Assembly (NCBI GenBank): GCA_902475005.1
Contig: CABRXV010000023.1
Coordinates: 1-27,023 of the forward strand
Reading direction: 5' to 3'
DNA length: 27,023 nt
From: CABRXV01 sp900754955
GTDB taxonomy: Bacteria > Actinomycetota > Coriobacteriia > Coriobacteriales > Eggerthellaceae
In this document: piece by piece, positions 1 through 6,400 of the stretch
Numbering within the stretch: position 1 is the stretch's first letter
How the letters are laid out: each line of letters starts with the position of its first letter
Notes under the pieces: generated by a model
What the model was told of the DNA's origin: nothing
The model's input: only the letters and a program-made list of their open reading frames with translations
Databases searched by the model: none
Translations under genes and position numbers: made by a program

Positions 1-1
1 C

Positions 2-121
2 GCAGCACCCGCCGCGTCTGCGGCGTCAGCCGCGCCCGCCGCTTTTGATTTCCGAGGGCCGCCATTACAATGGAGGACGGCAAAAGAGGCGTGGCAAACG
101 CGCCGCGCCAATCATGACTGA
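2..121 (+). CDS. Possible C-terminal end of an upstream gene (doubtful)
   Basis: One open frame entering from the left edge reads an Ala/Pro-rich stretch (AAPAASAASAAPAAF) and continues to a TGA at 119-121. Such stretches are common in linkers and tails of high-GC actinobacterial proteins. Another frame stops at TGA 46-48, and a good -10 box for purE lies inside this frame, so the true end of the upstream gene is uncertain. No function can be assigned. Confidence 0.2.
   Translation, partial: AAPAASAASAAPAAFDFRGPPLQWRTAKEAWQTRRANHD
43..71 (+). promoter_or_regulatory. Candidate promoter of purE
   Basis: A -10-like TACAAT at 66-71 is preceded 17 nt upstream by a weak -35 TTTTGA at 43-48 (TTGATT at 45-50 with a 15-nt spacer is an alternative). 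The purE start codon lies about 70 nt downstream, with a strong ribosome binding site (AAGGAGG, about 129-135) in front of it. This is a motif match only. Confidence 0.4.
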
Positions 122-142
122 CAACACAAGGAGGAAAGCGCA

Positions 143-610
143 ATGGCGTGCGATTGCAAGCCGGTCATCGGCATCATCATGGGCAGCGAGTCGGACATGC
201 CGGCGATGGAGCCGTGCATGAAGCAGCTCGACGAGTTCGGGGTTCCGTACGAGGTCAAGGTGGCGTCCGCTCACCGCAAGCCCGCCGTCGTGCACGAGTG
301 GGCGTCCACGGCGCACAAGCGCGGCATCAAGGTGATCATCGCTGCAGCCGGCAAGGCCGCGCATCTCGGTGGCGTCGTGGCTGCATTCACGCCGTGCCCA
401 GTCATCACCGTTCCGATGAAGACGAGCGATCTGGGCGGTTTGGACTCCCTGCTGTCGATGGTGCAGATGCCCTCCGGCGTGCCGGTGGCGTGCGTGGCCA
501 TCAACGGCGCGAAGAACGCCGCCATCCTGGCGGTCCAGATGATCGGCACCGGCTGCGACGGCGCCCGTCAGAAGATCATCGACTTCAAGAAGCAGATGGC
601 CGAAGCGTAG
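143..610 (+). CDS. purE: N5-carboxyaminoimidazole ribonucleotide mutase, PurE class I
   Basis: PurE converts N5-CAIR to CAIR (4-carboxy-5-aminoimidazole ribonucleotide) in de novo purine synthesis, in the cytoplasm. The 155-aa product has the usual class I length. Near the N-terminus it has the nucleotide-binding motif GSESD (residues 14-18), then SAHR at 42-45 with the catalytic His44, then a Gly/Ala-rich loop AAGKAAHLGGVVAA around 68-81. That last loop reads AAHLPG in many PurE proteins; here Gly replaces Pro. The ATG at 143 is chosen because AAGGAGG lies just upstream. No purK or other pur gene is visible in the window, so it appears to stand alone here. It is followed by a long structured intergenic region. 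Confidence 0.95.
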   Translation: MACDCKPVIGIIMGSESDMPAMEPCMKQLDEFGVPYEVKVASAHRKPAVVHEWASTAHKRGIKVIIAAAGKAAHLGGVVAAFTPCPVITVPMKTSDLGGLDSLLSMVQMPSGVPVACVAINGAKNAAILAVQMIGTGCDGARQKIIDFKKQMAEA

Positions 611-642
611 GGTTTCGCCAGTCTGACGACCGACGGAATGAC

Positions 643-782
643 TTGTCCGCCGAAAAGCCCTGCAGCGGCACAGCTGGTGCTCCAAGGTTTTCTCACGTAC
701 CGAAGTACGTTTCGAAAGCCTTCCACGCCAGCTGCACTCGCCGCAGGGCTTTTCGGCTGCTTGTACTCGACCTGACGGACAA
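643..782. repeat. Very large inverted repeat between purE and iorA
   Basis: A nested palindrome fills the intergenic region. TTGTCCG (643-649) can pair with CGGACAA (776-782). CCGAAAAGCCCTGC (650-663) pairs perfectly with 743-756. CAGCTGG (671-677) pairs with CCAGCTG (728-734). AAGGTTTTC (684-692) pairs with GAAAGCCTT (714-722) through one G-U. The tip is ACGTAC-CGAA-GTACGT (695-710). It is too long and elaborate for a simple terminator. It could be a dispersed palindromic element, a structured RNA, or an mRNA-end structure. Confidence 0.75.
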
Positions 783-820
783 AACGAGAAAAAGCGATCA
801 TCCCTTTTTAGCATCCGACG

Positions 821-850
821 GGAGGGGTCGGCCGCAAGGTCGGCCCCTCC
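821..850. terminator. GC-rich hairpin upstream of iorA
   Basis: Thirteen-base arms at 821-833 and 838-850 (GGAGGGGTCGGCC and GGTCGGCCCCTCC, with two G-U pairs) close on a GCAA tetraloop. No U-tract follows on the plus strand, so termination is not certain. It sits immediately before the iorA -10-like box and could cover that promoter's -35 zone. Confidence 0.5.
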
Positions 851-856
851 TTGGTA

Positions 857-862
857 TATGAT
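857..862 (+). promoter_or_regulatory. Candidate -10 box of iorAB
   Basis: TATGAT at 857-862 matches TATAAT at five of six positions and lies about 40 nt before the preferred iorA ATG at 902. No good -35 is visible because that position falls in the 821-850 hairpin. Confidence 0.35.
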
Positions 863-901
863 GCCGACAACAAGACGAAGCGGGGCGAAAGCAGGCAGGC
901 G

Positions 902-2944
902 ATGACGAAAAAACTCCTGATGGGCAACGAGGCGTTCGCGCACGCGGCGCTCGAGGCAGGCGTGCGCGTGGTGGCGGGGTACCCTGGCACGCCGTCATCC
1001 GAGCTGATCGAGACGGTGGCGAAGCTTCATGCGGAAGGGCGCGCGCACGGCGTGCACGTGGAGTGGTCCACCAACGAGAAGGCGGCGCTCGAGCTGTTGG
1101 CGGGCGCGTCATACGCCGGCGCGCGCTGCCTGTTCACGTGCAAGCAGGTGGGCCTCAACGTGGCGAGCGATGCGCTCATGAGCCTCAACTACGTTGGCGT
1201 CAAGGGCGGCCTCGTGCTATTCGTGGCCGACGATCCCGGCCCCATCTCGTCTCAAACCGAGCAGGACACGCGCCGTTTCGGCGACTTCGCAAAGGTGCCC
1301 GTGCTCGACCCTACCACGCCCGAAGAGGGCTTCGCCATGATGAAGAAGGCGTTCGATCTGTCCGAGCGCTACGGCACGCCGGTCATCGTGCGCCCCACCA
1401 CGCGCATCTGCCATGCATCCACGTTCTTCGAGGTCGCCGATGAGACGCAGGCGCGTCCTCTGCCAGAGGAGGGCTTCGTCAAGGATCCGAAGTGGGTGAT
1501 TTTCCCTCGCCGTGCTTGGGAGGGCCACGGCGAGATCACCGCACGTCTGAATAAGATGGGCGACGAGTTCTGCGAAGGCGGACTTTCGCAGTTCAATACG
1601 GTGGTTGAAGTTGCGTCCGGCGGATCGTTTGACCAGGCCACCGTCCTTCCGGGGGCGAAGTTCGTCGCGGCGAAGGGCGCGGAGGATTCGCTTGACGACA
1701 TGCTGGAGCGGGAAGATCAAAAGCGCTCCAGCGCGGAGGGCGCGGATGCGCCGATCGTGGGCATCGTCGCCGGCGGGGTGTCCGCCGCGTATGTGCGCGA
1801 AGCATTGCGAATGCTCGAGGAGCTGCAGAAGGACGCGGGCTGCGCGCTGCCCGCTTACCGCTTTCTGCAAGTGGGAACGCCCTTCCCGTTCCCTGAGAAG
1901 CTGGCGCGCATTTTCCTGCGCGGACTGAGAGCGGTTTTGGTGTTGGAAGAGCTGGACAACGTGCTGGAAGATGGGCTCGTCCGCATCGCAGGGCGCGCGC
2001 ATCTGCGCTGCAATGTCTTCGGCCGCTCGTCCGGCGCGTTGCGTGACAGGGGGGAGAACACTGTCGACAACATCGTGTCCACCATCGCGAACTTCTTCAC
2101 TTCCTTCGTCAGCGCCGATATCGTCCGTCCGCCCATCGAGACGCCCGTGCTCTGCGATATGCCGTTGCCCGCGCGTCCTCCCGTGCTGTGCGCGGGGTGT
2201 CCGCATCGCGGTAGCTTCTACGCGGTGAAGCGCGCGCTCGGCAAGCAAGAGGCTGTGCTCTGCGGCGACATCGGCTGCTACACGCTCGGCAACGCCGCCC
2301 CGCTCGACGCGGTGGACACGTGCCTGTGCATGGGTGCGGGCATCACGATGGCGCAGGGCTTCTCCGTGGTGGAACCGCAGAAGAAGCAGGTGGCGTTCGT
2401 GGGTGACTCGACGTTCTTCGCGAGCGGACTCACGGGCATCGCGAATGCGGTGTACAACGGGCACGACGTCACGGTGTGCGTGCTCGACAACGCCACGACG
2501 GCCATGACAGGCTCGCAGCCGCATCCCGGCACGGGTGTGACGCTCATGGGGCCGCACCGCAAGCCGATCGACATCGAAGGCGTGTTGCGCGCGCTCGGCG
2601 TGGAATGCGTCGTGGAAGCCGATCCGCTCGACCTCGAGGCATCCGTTGCCGCCGCGCGTGAGGCCATCGACTTCGCGGGGCCCTCGGCGCTCATCTTCCG
2701 CTCGCCGTGCGTGCAGCTGATCAAGCCCGCCGCGCCAGTGCGCGTCGATGCGGAGGCATGCACGGGCTGCAAGAAATGCATCACCGAGATCGGCTGCCCC
2801 GGCTTGGGTTTCTCGCCCGACGTGAAGGGGCCGCGCTCGAAGGACCGCGGCCAGGCGTTCGTCGACGCGGGTCAGTGCAACGGCTGCGGGTTGTGTGTCC
2901 AGGTGTGTCCCTTCGGAGCCATCAAGGAGGCCGATCGTGATTAA
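902..2944 (+). CDS. iorA: Indolepyruvate:ferredoxin oxidoreductase, alpha subunit
   Basis: IorA carries the TPP centre of the enzyme that oxidatively decarboxylates indolepyruvate and other arylpyruvates to aryl-acetyl-CoA, passing electrons to ferredoxin; the reaction is reversible. The product is about 680 aa. The N-terminal pyrimidine-binding domain contains GYPGTPSSE. The TPP domain shows the GDS...N signature (VAFVGDSTFFASG, then VCVLDNATTAMTG). Two C-terminal ferredoxin motifs follow: CTGCKKCITEIGCP and CNGCGLCVQVCP. The ATG at 902 (MTKKLLMGNEA) is preferred to one at 851 because family members start close to the KLLMGNEA motif. The gene overlaps iorB by 8 nt, so the two are coupled. 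The downstream T-box and arylacetate-CoA ligase place it in aryl-acid metabolism. Confidence 0.95.
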   Translation: MTKKLLMGNEAFAHAALEAGVRVVAGYPGTPSSELIETVAKLHAEGRAHGVHVEWSTNEKAALELLAGASYAGARCLFTCKQVGLNVASDALMSLNYVGVKGGLVLFVADDPGPISSQTEQDTRRFGDFAKVPVLDPTTPEEGFAMMKKAFDLSERYGTPVIVRPTTRICHASTFFEVADETQARPLPEEGFVKDPKWVIFPRRAWEGHGEITARLNKMGDEFCEGGLSQFNTVVEVASGGSFDQATVLPGAKFVAAKGAEDSLDDMLEREDQKRSSAEGADAPIVGIVAGGVSAAYVREALRMLEELQKDAGCALPAYRFLQVGTPFPFPEKLARIFLRGLRAVLVLEELDNVLEDGLVRIAGRAHLRCNVFGRSSGALRDRGENTVDNIVSTIANFFTSFVSADIVRPPIETPVLCDMPLPARPPVLCAGCPHRGSFYAVKRALGKQEAVLCGDIGCYTLGNAAPLDAVDTCLCMGAGITMAQGFSVVEPQKKQVAFVGDSTFFASGLTGIANAVYNGHDVTVCVLDNATTAMTGSQPHPGTGVTLMGPHRKPIDIEGVLRALGVECVVEADPLDLEASVAAAREAIDFAGPSALIFRSPCVQLIKPAAPVRVDAEACTGCKKCITEIGCPGLGFSPDVKGPRSKDRGQAFVDAGQCNGCGLCVQVCPFGAIKEADRD

Positions 2945-3533
2945 CATTCTTCTTGTGGGCGTGGGCGGTCAGGGTACGGTGCTCGCCGCGAAGGTGCTCG
3001 CTCAAGCGGCGCAGAACAAAGGCTGGCAGGTGCGCACGGCCGAGACGATCGGCATGGCGCAGCGCGGCGGCAGTGTGACGTCGCATGTGCGCATGGGCTC
3101 GTGCGGCGAGGCCGTGCATGCGCCGCTCGTCGCTCCGGGCACGGCCGATGTGATCATCGCCTTCGAACCCGGCGAAGCCGCGCGTGCTCTGCCGTATTTG
3201 GCGACCGACGGCGTCATCGTCACGGCGTCCACGCCCGTTCAGCCGGTGACGGCAGCGCTCTCGGCGCAGGCGTACCGCGCCAGCGAAGTGCTCGAGGCCG
3301 TCGAGGCCGAGCTGCACGATCGTCCGGCGCAGATGCACGTGATCGACGACGCCGCCGTGCTCGCGCGCGTCGGCAACCGCCGCGCGCTCAACACCGTGCT
3401 GCTGGCGAGCACCGTGGCCTGCGGGGCCGTGCCGCTCACGATCGACGAGCTGAAGGACGCTATCGCCGCGTGCGTGAAGCCGCGCTTCGTCGAGATGAAC
3501 ATCGCGGCGGTGGACGCGGCGCTGCAGGCATAG
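2937..3533 (+). CDS. iorB: Indolepyruvate:ferredoxin oxidoreductase, beta subunit
   Basis: IorB is the gamma-type subunit that completes indolepyruvate:ferredoxin oxidoreductase with IorA. The 198-aa product begins INILLVGVGGQGTVLAAKVL, the Gly-rich motif of this subunit class, followed by TAETIGMAQRGGSVTSHVR, a highly conserved segment. The GTG at 2937 is chosen over an in-frame ATG at 2895 because AAGGAGG (2924-2930) sits 6 nt before it and the family starts right at this motif. It overlaps the iorA stop codon, a common arrangement for stoichiometric subunits. After the stop, a GC hairpin (GGCGCCG at 3558-3564, CGGCGCC at 3572-3578) lacks a U-tract. Confidence 0.95.
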   Translation: MINILLVGVGGQGTVLAAKVLAQAAQNKGWQVRTAETIGMAQRGGSVTSHVRMGSCGEAVHAPLVAPGTADVIIAFEPGEAARALPYLATDGVIVTASTPVQPVTAALSAQAYRASEVLEAVEAELHDRPAQMHVIDDAAVLARVGNRRALNTVLLASTVACGAVPLTIDELKDAIAACVKPRFVEMNIAAVDAALQA

Positions 3534-3654
3534 TGCCGCATCACCCGCGCGGCGGCAGGCGCCGCGGCCAACGGCGCCGCTCATATCGCAGAGCGGTCCT
3601 GGCTGGCGCCGCCGCTGCCGCTCATCCGCAAAACACGTCGCGCAGGCGCTGCTT

Positions 3655-3741
3655 CCCAGCAGCAAGCGCCGCCTTCGACGTCGCCCAGCGGCAAGAGCCG
3701 CCTCACGTATCTCCCAGCAGCAAGCGCCGCCTCCCACGCCG
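3655..3741. repeat. 29-bp-period tandem repeat
   Basis: The 20-mer CCCAGCAGCAAGCGCCGCCT occurs at 3655-3674 and 3713-3732, with a two-mismatch copy at 3684-3703. Copies are exactly 29 bp apart with diverged 9-bp fillers, and a decayed fourth unit may follow. The period is not a multiple of three and no convincing frame runs through it. It lies in the gap between iorB and the promoter of the ligase gene. Confidence 0.7.
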
Positions 3742-3778
3742 TCCAGCCGAGCGACTCGTCGAATGCCAGCCCGTTCGC

Positions 3779-3806
3779 TTGCGCGCGTTCCGCAATCTGC
3801 TATCAT
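3779..3806 (+). promoter_or_regulatory. Candidate promoter of the T-box leader
   Basis: TTGCGC (3779-3784) and TATCAT (3801-3806) are separated by 16 nt. Transcription would start near 3813, just before the first T-box Stem I elements. This supports the ligase gene having its own transcript, separate from iorAB. Confidence 0.5.
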
Positions 3807-3812
3807 GCAACG

Positions 3813-4137
3813 CGTAAACCGTTGACGAGGAAGTAACGGTGGAAGCGCACTCGCAGAGAGCCGGGGATGCTGCGATCCCGGCAGAAAGCGGTCCATCAAA
3901 TGGCCCTCCGAGGGCTCGGGCGAATCGTCGGGCGCGGTTGCAGCGCATGGCGCGGCAGGCGGCTTCGAGGTAGTAGCACGAGACGGGTGCTCCCGTAACA
4001 GAGCGGAAGCGTGACCAGCTCGAAAGCGTGTGGCTGGCGCGGTTCATGAGAGGGCGCGCAAGCGCCAAGCAGTGGTGGCACCGCAGGAGTTTCGCTCTTG
4101 TCCCTGCAGAGGAATGTAGGAGACAAGGGCGTTTTTT
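3813..4137 (+). promoter_or_regulatory. T-box leader, specifier UGG (tryptophan), transcriptional type
   Basis: This is a T-box riboswitch, which reads the charging state of a tRNA. Stem I: GAGG (3827-3830) pairs with CCTC (3905-3908). Above it, GGTGGA (3838-3843) pairs with TCCATC (3892-3897). Between them lies an internal loop with AAGTAAC (3831-3837) on the 5' side and AAA-TGG-C (3898-3904) on the 3' side, which puts the specifier at 3901-3903 as UGG, Trp. The AGAGAG motif and a strong apical hairpin (GCCGGG...CCCGGC) follow the usual layout. The T-box core AGTGGTGGCACCGCAGG is at 4071-4087; its UGGC would pair with a tRNA end GCCA, which fits the G discriminator of bacterial tRNA-Trp. GCAGG/CCTGC forms the antiterminator. 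The alternative terminator, CGCTCTTGTC (4093-4102) with GACAAGGGCG (4122-4131), is followed by six Ts. Uncharged tRNA-Trp should therefore switch on the gene downstream. Confidence 0.88.
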
Positions 4138-4173
4138 ATTGCCTTCGTCTCCCCGAGAAAGGAGAGGAAGACC

Positions 4174-5415
4174 ATGCAGATGACCGACGACCAGCTCAAC
4201 CTGATCAAAGAGCAGTTCCGCACGCTGAAGGACCGCTCGCCCTTCTATGCGAAGAAGTTCGAGGGCATCGACATCACCGACGTTCAATCGCAGGCCGATT
4301 TCGAGAAGCTGCCCTTCTCGGAGAAAGCCGACCTGCGCGCCGTATATCCGCTCGGGCTGCAGGCCGTGCCCGACGAGGAGATCGTGCGCATCCACAGCTC
4401 GTCGGGAACCACGGGCACGCCGGTGGTGATTCCCTACACGCGCCAGGACGTTGAAGACTGGGCCACCATGTTCGCCCGCTGCTACGAGACGGCGGGCATC
4501 ACCAACAAGGACCGCATCCAGATCACGCCGGGCTACGGCCTGTGGACGGCGGGCATCGGCTTCCAGGCGGGTGCCGAGAAGCTCGGTGCGATGGCCATTC
4601 CCATGGGGCCGGGCAACACCGAGAAGCAGCTGCAGATGATGCAGGACCTCAAATCCACCGTGCTCGGCGCCACGAGCTCGTACGCGTTGCTGCTCGCCGA
4701 GGAGATCAACAGCCGCGGCCTGCGCGACAAGATCTACCTGCGCAAGGGCGTCATCGGCTCCGAGCGCTGGGGCGATAAGATGCGCAAGCGCATCTCGGGC
4801 GAGCTGGGCATCGAGATCTTCGACATCTACGGCCTCACCGAGGTGTACGGCCCGGGCATCGGCATCTCGTGCACTGAGCATCACGGCATGCACGTGTGGA
4901 GCGATTACGTATACATCGAGATCGTCGATCCCGACACCGGCGAGGTGCTGCCCGACGGCGAGACGGGCGAGCTCGTGCTCACCACGTTGCGCAAGCAGGG
5001 CGCGCCGCTCATTCGCTACCGCACGCACGACCTCACGCGCATCATTCCCGGCACCTGTGCCTGCGCGTACGGGGATACGCATCCGCGTATCGACATCCTC
5101 GTGGGCCGAACCGACGACATGTTCAAGGTGAAGGGCTGCAACATGTTCCCCGCTCAGGTGGAGGACGTCATCGCCATCACTGACGGCGCCAGCTCCGAAT
5201 ACCAGGTGATGATCGAGAACATCTCGGGTCGCGACGTGCTCACCGTGCTGTTCGAGACGCCGCTTGAAGGCGAGGAGAAGAAACGCTGCGAGGAAGAGCT
5301 CGCCGGCATCTTCAAGGCCAAGATCGGCTGCACCCCCGATGCGGTGGGCGTGCCCATGGGCGAGCTGCCGCGCAGCGAGAAGAAGACGAAGCGCATCTTC
5401 GACAGCCGCTACTAA
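4174..5415 (+). CDS. paaK: AMP-forming arylacetate-CoA ligase (phenylacetate-CoA ligase family)
   Basis: This 413-aa adenylate-forming enzyme should join an aryl acid such as phenylacetate or indoleacetate to CoA with ATP. The AMP-binding loop SSSGTTGTPVVIPYT is near residues 75-89. A second ATP motif, DIYGLTEVYGPG, lies mid-protein, followed by RYRTHDLT. The C-terminal domain ends with KKTKRIFDSRY, carrying the lysine-rich tail expected for the thioester-forming lid. Length is close to that of PaaK-type ligases. The ATG at 4174 follows an AAGGAGAGG site. The gene is preceded by a Trp-specific T-box and lies downstream of iorAB, which favours indoleacetate or a mix of aryl acids as substrate over phenylacetate alone; that preference is inference. 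There is no other paa gene, so aerobic phenylacetate catabolism is unlikely. Confidence 0.88.
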   Translation: MQMTDDQLNLIKEQFRTLKDRSPFYAKKFEGIDITDVQSQADFEKLPFSEKADLRAVYPLGLQAVPDEEIVRIHSSSGTTGTPVVIPYTRQDVEDWATMFARCYETAGITNKDRIQITPGYGLWTAGIGFQAGAEKLGAMAIPMGPGNTEKQLQMMQDLKSTVLGATSSYALLLAEEINSRGLRDKIYLRKGVIGSERWGDKMRKRISGELGIEIFDIYGLTEVYGPGIGISCTEHHGMHVWSDYVYIEIVDPDTGEVLPDGETGELVLTTLRKQGAPLIRYRTHDLTRIIPGTCACAYGDTHPRIDILVGRTDDMFKVKGCNMFPAQVEDVIAITDGASSEYQVMIENISGRDVLTVLFETPLEGEEKKRCEEELAGIFKAKIGCTPDAVGVPMGELPRSEKKTKRIFDSRY

Positions 5416-5448
5416 GCGCTCGCTGTTGAAACGACAGGGTTTCGCGCT

Positions 5449-5482
5449 GGCGGCCCGACCTCGCAGCCGAGGTCGGGCCGCC
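5449..5482 (+). terminator. Terminator hairpin after the CoA ligase
   Basis: Perfect 15-bp arms at 5449-5463 and 5468-5482 close on a CAGC loop and are followed by GTCCGTTT. The stem is very stable and the T-tract short. It separates the ligase transcript from the toxin-antitoxin promoter. Confidence 0.7.
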
Positions 5483-5488
5483 GTCCGT

Positions 5489-5533
5489 TTGCGGCCGAAC
5501 GCCTCGCGTGGTACATTTCCGTAAAACGTAAAA
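5489..5533 (+). promoter_or_regulatory. Promoter and possible operator of the toxin-antitoxin pair
   Basis: TTGCGG (5489-5494) and TACATT (5512-5517) are 17 nt apart. Just downstream, at about 5520-5533, the heptamer CGTAAAA occurs twice in tandem. It lies around the expected transcription start, where a RelB-type antitoxin could bind to autorepress. Confidence 0.5.
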
Positions 5534-5549
5534 CACGAAGGAGGAAGCC

Positions 5550-5846
5550 ATGGAGAGCGTCATCGTCAACGCACGTGTTTCCCGCGCCAAGAAAGAAGCG
5601 GGCGCAGGCATTCTCGCTTCACTCGGATCGACTACGACGGAGCTGATCAACGGTGCCTACGATTACCTTATCGAGCACCGCTCCCTGCCGGGTGCGTCGG
5701 CGGAGTCTGCCCCTTCGAGGGAGGCTTTCACCCGGTTTGTGTCGTGCAGCACGCTTGAAGTGGATTGGGACGATCGGGCGGCGTCGGGTGATTACCGCTC
5801 TCTCGTTCGCGAAGGAAAGCGGGCTGACTATGAATCTCTTGCTTGA
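5550..5846 (+). CDS. RelB/DinJ-like antitoxin
   Basis: The 98-aa product starts ESVIVNARVSRAKKEAGA, then has a LGSTTTELINGAYDYLI segment and ends in a variable, charged C-terminus. The order, a strand with alternating residues (VNARV) followed by two helices, matches the ribbon-helix-helix antitoxins of the RelB/DinJ family; the C-terminal part would wrap the toxin. The start ATG follows AAGGAGG. It overlaps the PIN toxin gene by 17 nt, the usual coupling of such pairs. RelB-type antitoxins paired with a PIN rather than a RelE toxin are less usual but known as mixed modules. Function is inferred from fold-like motifs and gene order. Confidence 0.75.
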   Translation: MESVIVNARVSRAKKEAGAGILASLGSTTTELINGAYDYLIEHRSLPGASAESAPSREAFTRFVSCSTLEVDWDDRAASGDYRSLVREGKRADYESLA

Positions 5847-6288
5847 TACCAACGTTCTCATCGACTACCTGGGTCGCAAGGCGCCGTTCTTCGACGCTGC
5901 GCAGCGCATCGTGGCGGCGGGTTTCTTCGGCGATGTTCGGTTGTGGACGTCGGTCTCCTCGCTCAAAGACGCGCTCTATGTGCTTGACCATTATCTGGAT
6001 TCGGCGTGCGTCCAGAGGGCGATCGTCAGCGCGTGCGAAGTCATTGTGCCCGTTGATCTGTCGGGTGAGGAGGCTCTTCGGGCGGCAAAGCTGGGGTGGC
6101 GCGACTACGAGGATTGCCTGATCGCTCTAGCTGCCGAGAAGGTGCATGCCGACTATGTGATCACGCGCGACGCGAAGGGCTTCTCGCGGTCTTCGGTTCC
6201 TCCGATTTCCCCTGCCGCATGGCTTGAGGAAATGGAGCGCGAACACGGCCTTGCTTACGGGGTGGTGAACCTGAGCGAAATTACTTAA
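5830..6288 (+). CDS. PIN-domain ribonuclease toxin, VapC-like
   Basis: PIN-domain toxins are Mg-dependent RNases that cut tRNA or rRNA when freed from the antitoxin. The 152-aa product begins NLLLDTNVLIDYLGR, the classic first PIN motif with Asp6. Later acidic residues fit the active site: Asp47 in SLKDALYVLD (usually Glu in VapC), Asp95 in DYEDCLIALAAE, and Asp114 in ADYVITRDAKGF. An in-frame start at 5653 is rejected because it would add about 59 residues overlapping the antitoxin. The ATG at 5830 is preceded by AAGGAAAG and starts directly at the domain. The stop codon lies at the edge of a long AT-rich inverted repeat. Confidence 0.85.
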   Translation: MNLLLDTNVLIDYLGRKAPFFDAAQRIVAAGFFGDVRLWTSVSSLKDALYVLDHYLDSACVQRAIVSACEVIVPVDLSGEEALRAAKLGWRDYEDCLIALAAEKVHADYVITRDAKGFSRSSVPPISPAAWLEEMEREHGLAYGVVNLSEIT

Positions 6289-6361
6289 CTCGAAATAATT
6301 ACCGTTTTCGGTAATTATTTCGCGAAATAGTTTCCAAAAACGGTAATTATTTCGAGTTATA
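6286..6361. repeat. AT-rich palindromic repeat, probable operator, before the AAA ATPase gene
   Basis: The 14-mer CGAAATAATTACCG is at 6291-6304. Its exact reverse complement occurs at 6309-6322, after a TTTT spacer, and again at 6341-6354. The outer copies extend into a longer inverted repeat, with arms about 6286-6308 and 6336-6359, that runs up to a -10-like TATACT at 6358-6363. The segment is strikingly AT-rich against its GC-rich surroundings. Position directly over the promoter of the next gene suggests an operator; a transposon-end or attachment-site origin is the alternative. Confidence 0.75.
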
Positions 6362-6400
6362 CTCGTTCCATAGATGCATCGAATACGAATGGCGGTAGCT

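Noticed and set aside
1217..2947. Long open frame (576 codons) antisense to iorA
   Set aside because: It lies fully opposite a well-supported gene, has an Arg/His/Ala-rich translation with no domain, and is a usual by-product of high-GC codon use.
3655..3741. CRISPR-like array
   Set aside because: The repeat is 20 bp with only 9 bp between copies and no cas gene nearby. Spacers are too short and similar.
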